Positions 5,052 through 5,076 of a stretch of 5,076 bases of DNA are shown here, one piece after another. The notes beneath the pieces were generated by a model that worked only from the letters and a program-made list of their open reading frames with translations, was not told the DNA's origin and ran no database searches. A program made the translations under genes and the position numbers. The stretch covers positions 17,615-22,690 of the forward strand of contig NZSO01000051.1 of the NCBI GenBank assembly GCA_002696885.1, given 5' to 3'. The first letter of the stretch is position 1. Each line of letters begins with the position of its first letter. This DNA is from Verrucomicrobiales bacterium (GTDB lineage Bacteria; Verrucomicrobiota; Verrucomicrobiia; Verrucomicrobiales; DEV007).

Positions 5052-5076
5052 GATTGCAGGAACGAATATTATTTTG

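Noticed and set aside
1..5076. Mobile element, CRISPR array, defence cluster or biosynthetic cluster
   Set aside because: I see no transposase, integrase, regular spaced repeats, tRNA-like sequence or defence-type domains; all genes are core or conserved membrane-protein families.

Overview
The window is ordinary bacterial core genome and fairly AT-rich. It holds two translation-factor loci, one LPS-sugar gene and two membrane-protein genes. The organism is a Gram-negative, LPS-making bacterium: KpsF/KdsD-type arabinose-5-phosphate isomerase is a step toward Kdo. Most genes have no visible Shine-Dalgarno sequence. A Verrucomicrobiota/PVC-type marine lineage is my guess, but the sequence alone does not settle it.

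Layout. Positions 1-743 (minus) carry tsf (EF-Ts), cut by the left edge. Positions 844-1566 (minus) carry rpsB (ribosomal protein S2). Together they form the classic rpsB-tsf operon, read leftward. Its promoter is well supported at 1715-1742 (TTGATT, 16 bp, TATAAT on the minus strand), followed by a leader of about 140 nt with stem-loops. The 324-bp divergent intergenic region (1567-1890) also holds a perfect 9-bp inverted repeat and an imperfect 25-bp direct repeat with a 120-bp offset.

Rightward from 1891 come kpsF/kdsD (SIS plus two CBS domains, all known catalytic residues conserved), efp (EF-P with the PGKG lysine loop) and, only 17 bp later, a six-helix-like membrane protein with an HELTH zinc-metalloprotease motif (M50-like, function unknown). 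Convergent to it, with 2 bp between the stop codons, is a TIGR02206/YwaF-family (TMEM164-related) membrane protein on the minus strand.

How the genes work together. S2, EF-Ts and EF-P all serve translation (30S assembly, EF-Tu recycling, rescue of polyproline stalls). KpsF feeds Kdo/LPS synthesis. The M50-like protein is probably co-transcribed with efp, and is the least explained gene here. I found no mobile element, CRISPR array, tRNA or rRNA, and no evidence of a novel multi-gene system. The most interesting points are the efp-linked HELTH membrane protein, the near absence of Shine-Dalgarno sequences, and the structured rpsB/kpsF intergenic region.
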